Source of the DNA: a virus
DNA: 20,011 nucleotides
Reading direction: 5' to 3' (one strand)
Virus record (IMG/VR): IMGVR_UViG_3300046450_002197
Span: 1-20,011 of that record
Position numbers and translations under genes: made by a program
The notes under the pieces: generated by a model
Databases searched by the model: none
Told to the model about the DNA's origin: nothing
The model's input: only the letters and a program-made list of their open reading frames with translations
Shown here: one piece after another, positions 7,991 to 16,200 of the stretch
Position numbering within the stretch: position 1 is the stretch's first letter
How the letters are laid out: each line of letters begins with the position of its first letter

Positions 7991-8928
7991 TTAACCACCT
8001 GCCTAACTGTAAAATTCCCATTCAAATAAGAGCCGTCCTGAGCGGATAGGCTCTGCTGAGTAACCTGCCCAGCGCAACCAAACTTAGCAAGAAGATTACT
8101 TTGACCATCTCCAGCCTCGTCCTTAGCTTCAAATAGCTGTAAAGCAACCTCGACAGCAGAAAAGTCTTCGCCGCCAAACCCATGCTGCATCTTGCCTGTT
8201 TCGTTTATCGCGGGTATTATTTTATTTGAAGTAATTCGAGTCTCAATGACCAAACCGGAGAGAGAAACCCTATAAGGCATGATTGCCCCGGGAACATAAT
8301 TTGCAACAGGATGCTCATTAGCCCTTATCGAGAAGTTGTATTTCCGATCAGCCCGTACGCTGTATTGCGCAGACAATAACTGAACATTAAACCGAGACTT
8401 ATCCTGTAAATTGATGCCGTCAACAACAACGTCCCCGAAACTCTTCAAGCCTTCAGCTGGATTCAAATTATCTATAACATCTAACTCCTTAGATATCTGT
8501 ATAATACTGCCAAATATCTCATACTCTGCGGTTGCGCGAACAAGGTCAAAAGGGCGCATACTAAAAGAGAAACTTTTCAGCCCCGCATTAAAAAACCTAT
8601 ATTCCCCAACCCTCCCGAACTGCTGAAGGGCGGTAGAGGTTTGTTTATTTAATTCAAAAATGCTAGCAATCGTATTCCTGTTATTAACCTCATCATATAT
8701 AAAATGCTGCTTAGAAATAACAAAGTCCACAGATAAAGTTCCCTTTACTCCGTCGGTAGGGGTGAGTGTTGGATTATTTACGGTTGCCCCAACTTGGTCA
8801 ATATCAAAGCTGTCGAATCTGATATCCTTAGTTAGGGAGGTTTGCATGTCTAAAGAAACGGAGGTCGCGTATACCTGAAACGCCCCTATCGTAACCATGC
8901 AATCCCTAAAACTAACGAACTGGCCCAT
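7987..8928 (-). CDS. Putative tail tube / distal tube protein, 313 residues
   Basis: I do not recognise a named family with certainty. The sequence is beta-rich and seems to have two related halves. The first half contains S-F-S-F-S-M-R-P-F and a strand ending Y-E-I-F-G-S; the second has A-Q-Y-S-V-R-A-D-R-K-Y-N-F-S-I-R followed by PGAIMPYRVSLSG. The strand R-A-T-A-E-Y-E-I-F-G-S resembles N-S-F-K-V-Y-G-N in the 432-residue neighbour, so the two proteins may be paralogues. Two tandem tube-fold domains occur in some known tube proteins such as T5 pb6. The place between tape measure and gpM-like gene is unusual for a main tube protein, so a distal tail or tube-terminating protein is equally possible. 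The start is coupled to the upstream stop (TAATG) with an AGAAGG Shine-Dalgarno; the end overlaps the mosaic gene by 4 bp. Confidence 0.5.
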   Translation of the reverse strand: MGQFVSFRDCMVTIGAFQVYATSVSLDMQTSLTKDIRFDSFDIDQVGATVNNPTLTPTDGVKGTLSVDFVISKQHFIYDEVNNRNTIASIFELNKQTSTALQQFGRVGEYRFFNAGLKSFSFSMRPFDLVRATAEYEIFGSIIQISKELDVIDNLNPAEGLKSFGDVVVDGINLQDKSRFNVQLLSAQYSVRADRKYNFSIRANEHPVANYVPGAIMPYRVSLSGLVIETRITSNKIIPAINETGKMQHGFGGEDFSAVEVALQLFEAKDEAGDGQSNLLAKFGCAGQVTQQSLSAQDGSYLNGNFTVRQVVK

Positions 8929-10226
8929 TACCTTCTTGTCTCCACTTGTGCGTGTTTATATTCAGGAAGGCTGCTGAGCTCTATATATTTAGAAGGGTCC
9001 TCTTTGTATACCTCAGTATAATTCCCCCTCCAATCCCCGCCGTCAGCAGGATCGATAGTAGGAAGAAGCAGCCACTGGGCCCTGTATACTACAGCTCCCG
9101 TATCCGAGTTCATATACTCCCCAAAGAAAGGGGAAAAATCCTCAGTGTCAACGCCTTCAAAAGAAACTGTTAAGGTGGACTCCTGCTGAGAAGGGGAGGA
9201 GATTCCTTCGCTTAGAAGCTTTGCCTTGCTTATACTATATTCCATTAGAACGCTCCCGTCTTGGGGGTTCTTCACTTCAACGACAACATCTTGCTCGATC
9301 CTGCCGTTAACCCAGTTAGCATAATCTAAAAACGCTCTCATGTCAGACAACTTATAATTGTCCATGGAAACAGTAAAATCAAATGTTGTTTTAATTGGGT
9401 AAATAATCTGTATATCAAGTGCTTCATAATCTGTTATAGGTGTACCGCTATCAGCCTCTTCCCGTAGAGCATATAACGAATCTAAATCTAGACCTCTTGA
9501 ATAATTAAAACCAAGTATGGGATTAGAACCAGCAAACTCACTTAAAGTATTTGTAGCATTCTTATATATTGAACCTTTAAAACTTATATCTATACTACCT
9601 TGTGTTGGAATAATATAATTTCTTTCTTTTACTTTTGAATTTTCCGCCAGCACCTCTTTCGCGTCAAGCATGGATATGAAGTTCCAATCAGAGGAGTCTT
9701 CTGGAGCAGTATTACTAGCCCCAGAAGCGGGAGCGGGGATTATATTTTTAGCTTTATAAACCTTATCTTCAGCAAAGCCGTCCGAGGCGGTGTGTTTTCT
9801 GGAAACTAAATCATCAGCAGCATATGCACTAGAAGGATTCCATAAAGAGAACGGGCTCACTCCGCCACCAAGGTTACCGTATACTTTAAAACTATTACTA
9901 ATCTCAGGAATTTGACCGACATTGCAACTAACCCTATAATTAAGCAGCCTACCCCTTGTGAAACCCACACTTCTTCCGCTGTCAAATATTATACCACCCT
10001 GAACCTGATCTTCATCACCTATATCCTTAATAAAATCTTCGCCCAGCATGTATCGAGATAATTCAACCTGTCCTTCGGTTGGCCCGCTAATAAAATTATC
10101 AACATATCCAAGCCCGGCAATATACAATGGGCTTGTTTGAGTATTGTAGGACATATCACATTGGGATATGCCAGAAACTAATTGATTCTGAACTATAAAT
10201 ACTTGTTCATGACCAGAAAAGCTCAT
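8928..10226 (-). CDS. Putative tail tube-like protein with inserted CBM-like module, 432 residues
   Basis: Residues 1-120 form a beta-rich domain with G-P-T-E-G-Q-V-E-L-S-R, Q-G-G-I-I-F-D-S-G-R, and L-L-N-Y-R-V-S-C-N-V then N-S-F-K-V-Y-G-N-L-G-G. Residues 129-181 are a CBM5/12-like insert: W129-x5-Y135-x3-D139-x-V141, V-Y-K-A-K, W181. Residues 205-360 form a second beta-rich domain. Residues 365-432 contain V-V-Y-R-A-Q and D-P-A-D-G-G-D-W-R, which could be half of a further module. The arrangement fits a tube-type protein displaying an extra domain on its outer surface, as the Ig-like domain of lambda gpV does. This is an inference from layout; no named family was recognised. It begins on the last base of the tape-measure stop (TAATG) with only a weak TTAGG upstream, so it is probably translated by coupling. 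Confidence 0.5.
   Translation of the reverse strand: MSFSGHEQVFIVQNQLVSGISQCDMSYNTQTSPLYIAGLGYVDNFISGPTEGQVELSRYMLGEDFIKDIGDEDQVQGGIIFDSGRSVGFTRGRLLNYRVSCNVGQIPEISNSFKVYGNLGGGVSPFSLWNPSSAYAADDLVSRKHTASDGFAEDKVYKAKNIIPAPASGASNTAPEDSSDWNFISMLDAKEVLAENSKVKERNYIIPTQGSIDISFKGSIYKNATNTLSEFAGSNPILGFNYSRGLDLDSLYALREEADSGTPITDYEALDIQIIYPIKTTFDFTVSMDNYKLSDMRAFLDYANWVNGRIEQDVVVEVKNPQDGSVLMEYSISKAKLLSEGISSPSQQESTLTVSFEGVDTEDFSPFFGEYMNSDTGAVVYRAQWLLLPTIDPADGGDWRGNYTEVYKEDPSKYIELSSLPEYKHAQVETRR
9684..9842 (-). other. CBM5/12-like module inserted in the 432-residue tube-like protein
   Basis: Residues 129-181, the clearest copy: S-L-W-N-P-S-S-A-Y-A-A-D-D-L-V, then K-V-Y-K-A-K, a Pro/Ala/Ser loop and S-S-D-W-N-F-I. 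It matches the usual family layout of Trp, Tyr, Asp-x-Val, Val-Tyr-x-Ala, Pro loop and closing Trp. Confidence 0.6.
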
Positions 10227-13200
10227 TAGCCTAATAATCCTCCTGGCCTATTTTCCTGCTTAATAACCATGACTACTTGTTGTTTAATCTTCTTGGTAAG
10301 GTTGTCCATGTTCGACTTAGAGTCGGCCGCTGTATCGCTTGACTTAGAACCATCCTTTGCGTTTCCGCCCTCGACATTTACGTTTATGCTTATGTTATTA
10401 GTCATGCCGCCTGCGGAAGAGCTTTCTCCAGGCTTAGTGGTGTCCCCAACCAAGCCTCCTTCGTTAAATTTTCCAGAATTTATTTTCTCAAGGCTGGGTA
10501 TGCCTATTTTTCTTGCGGCGTTTGCATTTATTACATACTCGCCTTCTGTTAGCATTGCGGGAACCTTATCTATTCCTGCCGGGCCTGTGATTTTGCCGCC
10601 TGTATAATTTTTGTTCCAGCTGTATCCCTTTTGCCACATCGACTTCGGTGAGTTCTCAAGCTGCTCACTAACTTTATTGTATTGGTCAAAGTTCTCATAG
10701 TCGCCGTCATCCATCGGGCGGAGCGCCGCTTCACTACCAGGCCCGTAACCCTGTTTATCCAAGCCCCATTTCTGCATCTTTAAACCAGCCTTCTTATAGC
10801 CAAGAGCATTGTCCGCCCTGCCAAAAGCAGACACACCCTCTTTACTCCCCCAGCCAGTTCCAGAACTAAGCTCATTCCCCAATCCCGACATTGCGGCGTT
10901 ACCAATAAGAGAAACAACTTGCCTGCCAAGAGCTTGTTTTTTATTCTGCTTATCTATCCACTCTTGTTCCTTAGCTTGGAGGGCCTGCCTGGCCATGCTA
11001 GCTTCATTCTTAACATCGGAACTGTTTTGCATAAAATGGGCGGACATATTATTACGCTTCCACGCTCGGTTTTTCTGAAACGCATCGTCAGGACGTTGCC
11101 ATGGTTTATCGCTTTCTGCCTTTTTTTGCATTTTTTGCATAAGCCAACCAGTGCCCATAGCCCCTAGTCCAGAACCCAAGCTATCCTGAAAGCCTCCAGC
11201 AAATCCACCTTGGTTATATGCGGGAATTTTTCCCTTGTTCAATTGAGCCATTCCCCCTTGACCAAACCTTGACACAGCATCCCTTCCCATAACAAATTCT
11301 CCGTTGGTGAGCATGGAGGGAACCTTGCCTCCCTTATTTAAACCAACTGGGCCGCCCCGAAATTGCTTGGCTGGTGACGATGGAGCCGGCATCGAGCGAA
11401 TCGCGCCAGCCAAATCCGAAATTCGCCCAGCCAAAGCGTCAATGCTTCCGGTTAATTTAAAGTTCGTATTATTTAGGGTTTGCGTCGCATTGATAGATTG
11501 CTGGGCTTCTGTATCTCCATTGTCATACATTCCAGCCATCATGTTATTCATCATATTTTCAACAAACATTTGATTCATCGTATCCAGGAACCCTATCGCA
11601 GCACCGCGCAGAGCATCCCCAACACTTCCCCCTTCCCTTGTTACTTGCATTATGGCTTGGCTCATGTTTGAGGCAAAGGCTTTAGGAAGAGCTTCCCCTA
11701 TGTCATACTTAAATTTTGCGGCGCTATCACTAGCGTCCTTAAAGGCTTTCTGCATGCCGTTCGAAAAAGCATCACCCCCGTAGACAAATTCGTGCTGGAT
11801 TTTTACGAGCTCCTGCATGCTCTTAAAGCGCTGGTCTTCTTGCTCAAGCAATTTTTCATTTCCTTCAATCATTTTTTGTACATTCGCAAGTTGATCCATC
11901 TGAGCGGTAGAATAGCCATTCGAAATAAGTTCTTTGTGAGCCTGGAGAGCGGAGATTTTGCCTACCTCGCCATTTCCACTAACCTCTTCTGCCTCGATTC
12001 TTGAGTCAATAGTGTCCGTGCTGTAATACCCTTGGGCTTGCTTAAGTAAGTCTTTAGCAGGTGTATTGTGCAGATCTTCTGAGCCAACAGTTTCATAGAA
12101 TCCAGTATCCTTCATTATATCTTGAATTTTCTTTCGGGCGGTATTTTCTCGGTCCTCTCTAGTTAAAGTCCTGTCAACTGAATTTTTAGAGATGGCTTTA
12201 TTTCTGGAAAAATTATATTGCTGAGCAACGGTGCCTCCGCCAACCCTAGCAAGAGCAGTCTGTCCCTTTAAGCTTTGATTCTCCAAAGTCAAACTAGAAT
12301 ATTTATCCGCAAAACCTTTCCCAACGTCCCTACTGTCCTGCAAGCTCTTAAGGGTCTGCAGTATATCGGCCCTAGATTCAAGAACTTCATTTATATCCCT
12401 CTCATTATCCAGTTTTCTAATAGAGAGGTTATTCTCGTCTTTGGCCTTTTGATTTAAGCCTTCCTTAATCTTAAGTTGCGCATCATAAAATCTTTTTAAG
12501 TTTGCGTTGCCAAGGATCTGTGCATTCAATTTATCCAATATCTTACCGAAGTCTTCCGCAGATAAACCTGCGATAGCTTGATCTATATCATTTTCCGCTA
12601 TAGCCTGAAAACCTGCAAATTTACCCTCTCCCAAAACACTTTTTAACGCACCGTTGTTAGCTTCGTTGTTGAATAAATTTTTTATCTCCTGGCCGAGCCC
12701 CGTTGAACTATCTTGGGATTTTTGAATGAAGGCATCCTTCATGGATTTGGTTGCAGCGAGTTGAGCTTGACGGTGTTTTGAGTTAACCTTGTTAACTTCC
12801 ATGTTGTGTTTGATTTGGCCTCGCGCGCTCGCGGTTAATGATTTATTGTAAAGTTTTAGAGCTGAGTTCGCACCTTTATTTTCTTGCATCAAACTTTGCC
12901 TAATTTGATTTCCGGCAGCTTGAAACTTTGCGTCAGAAATAGCCTTGATTCTAAGAAAATTTAATTGTTTTTTCTCTTGATTTAATAGCTTGTCGTTTTG
13001 TTGAAGCTGTGCACGAAGCTGCTTTCTACGATCTTCTCGAAATTTTTCAATCCTGGCCGTACCATCAGATGGACTGTCTTTACCATCCACCAAACCAATC
13101 CTTCTTGCAGTAGTCATCGCTGATCCATTCTCGTCACCAAACCCGCCACGCATCAAAGTGGAGATATCTTTACCGGATAACTCTTTATTTTTTAGTACGC

Positions 13201-16200
13201 CTCCCTTAATCGCGTTACCATCACTACCCATCTTACTCACCTGAACTTCCATATTGTGTATTTTCTTTGACTCTGTGGCACTAGAAAATGCATTGCCTAT
13301 TATTTGGTCAAGATAATCGTTAGCGCTATCCTTGATAGAAAAAGAGCCATCAAGAAGACCCTCCCTCCCTTCTTGGTAGCTTTTGTGAGCTTTTGTAGCG
13401 GAGTAGGTAGCTTGATGCAATGTGTTACTTCCGCCACCTGGCTGAGCTGTCAATCCGATCAGCATTTTCAGATCGGATTTTAGGTTTTGCTCGGGCGACA
13501 AACCTTCCTGCGTACTGACTCTCCTCTTCGTAGACTGCAGCACCCCGCCCTCGTACTTCTTAAAGCCAAAGGACATATTTTGTTGCATGAGCTTTACATT
13601 TTTGAGGAACTCCTTGTCGGTGTTGTCTTTAGCTGAATCTGGTATTTCCAGATTCCACTTGCCCTTTGCCATTTGTTTATCGAAAGATGCTACTACTTCC
13701 TTGCCCGCGAAAGTGTTGGGGTCAGATTTTAATATCGATTTCCCAGTTTCAGTGGCCGCCCCGTCTCCATCAGCTATATTGTACAAATCTTTAATAGACT
13801 TTAATGGACTCCTACCCTTAAATATGTCAGACTCACTTTTTCCTTGTTGTGAGAGCAGATTGCCTGTGTAATCATCGCGTTGAAGAAGCTTCACGAATTT
13901 ATCAGATGACGTAGAGGGTAGCGTTTTAAATATTTGGTTTTCTGCAAAAGCCATGGCGGTAGCTTGCGCCACAGAATTGTCATTAAATGCGTTAATGTTT
14001 TTTCTAATTGCCGCGTTAGATTCCTCTATTGCTTTTTTCTCTTTTGCTTTTGCTTCTGCAACTTTACCAGACGCCGTAAGAACTCCATACAATCCCCCTG
14101 CTGCAGCTCCTGCGGCCATACCTAATGGCCCGGCCATCATTCCTATTGCCATTCCAGTTGAAGCGCCTGTCATTGCTCCTGATGCAGCTTGATTGCCAAA
14201 GCTCTTAGCATTTTCCCCCTCTGTGTCGACAAATCCCGCACCCATACTTAGAGCCATCATTGCTCCCATTCCACCCATTCCATTCATGCTTTTGCCCGCG
14301 AAATTATGTCCTCCTTGAAATCTGCCGAGGGCACCCATCGCACCTCCTCCCGCTGTGCCACCCATTCCCGCGTTAAAGTTGCCAACCGCACCGAGCTTTG
14401 AGCCGGCGGTTTTAATTTGGGTATTCAATTGCGCTACAGCCGATTTAGTCAAGTTAAAGCCTGTCCCAAGCCCGGACACATTTGCTCCCATACTTTTAAG
14501 CTTGTTGTTAACATCCCCAAGGGTAAGTCTACCCTTTTGATACTCTTTAGTTAAACGCTGGACTTCTTGAGCAACTAATTTTTTTTGATTAGAGTCAATC
14601 AGCGGATATCCTCCTTGCGTCGACACTCGCCTTAAGGGTGGTGGGTCCGCATAATTCGGAACAAAACCACCAGCACCGAATACGTCTTTTAATCCTCTTG
14701 GCTCATCAGACGTATTAGTAACACCCAACCCTCCAGGATTGGACGCGGCCCTAAGTGCACGGTGAGAACCTACTCGAATCTTAGAAACAGGAACTCCAGC
14801 TCCTTGCTCTCGGCCGATTGCATCGCTTAATGGGTCAGCATAGTTAGGAATAAAGCCTCTAGCTTTTTTCTTAGAATAAGCTTTAGTGCCGAGGGTATTT
14901 AGTATTGGAGTTATCGCAGCGGTTAACTTGGCATCTCCCAGAACCTTACTAAGTTTAGTGAATACTTTATTCGAAACATTCCCGCTCTTGCCTCTCACGT
15001 CGGTGGATAACGTATTTTTGAGTTCTAAAGCATCAAATTTTTTACCATCCATAAATTCACGCATGGGCTCCGTGATATTCCCGTCAAGATCGAAAGCTCT
15101 TTGACCCTCTTTTCCACGATCGATATCCCTCCTTAAGGCTGACTTTACTCCCGACTCCAACATGTAGCCCTGCCAAGACTTTTCCTCCATAGCATGCTTT
15201 AAAGCATTCCCTGGTTTTATCGCTGGACCTTTACCCTTAAACAGTTTTTTACTTATTACCCCACCCAGATTATCCATTGCTGTGCTTAGTCCTGAGGTGG
15301 AATTAAGCGCGGACTCCCAGCTAGATGCTCCGCCACTAGCTTTATCAACATCGCCGGCAGTAATGGGATATACTCCCTTCGAAGCAAGTGTCGATTCAAC
15401 TCCCATGGTCTTTACAGCATGTGACGCGTCAATGTTTTTAGCTTTTGCGACCTGAAGAACTCTATTTCTTAGCGCGGGGACACTATCTAAAGACTGACTA
15501 TATTTTACAGGCTGCAAAGATTCAGGACCAGTGCCCGCTAAAACTCCAAGCCCATCAATTTTTTCGGCAAAAACTTTATTAAGATTTATTCTCATAGATC
15601 CAGAGGTTCTACCCTTAACAAACGTGCCGGCTCCAGCGCTACCAGCCTGTTTCTGTACGTTCTTCAAATTCAGGGCGAGGTTAGCGTAATTTGGAATGTG
15701 CCCCTTTGCAGCGTATGGACTAAATCCATGAGCTTCCGTAAATGTTGCATCATACGCTCCGGCAGCTTTGCTATTCACTGGGGGAATAATTGCCGGCTGA
15801 GTCATGCCTGGAAACTTCTTCACGCTCTCGGCAGTATTATATGTAATATCTCCGACACCAGGAATATTCATCTGCTTGACTGCACCTGGAGAATACCCCG
15901 CTTGTTGAGCTAGTTGGCGTTCGCTTTTTTCTGCGGCATAGTTTGGAATAAAGCCGCTGGCATTTCCTCGCCTCATGCTAAGGTTTGGAGTGACTCCCGC
16001 CCGAATCATAGGCAGGGTAAGTTGTTTGGAAACAGCGGCCAATTTCTGAGCCTCTGTAGTTTGCTGCCTAATTAAGGCGAGAATCATTTGCTCTTTCTTT
16101 TCTCTAGAAATATCGGTACGTAACATTTCCTTAGCTAACGCAGCGTTGCTTGCCATAACCTGTAGGATTGCTTGTTCCGTATGTTTTCTTGAAGAAGCAA

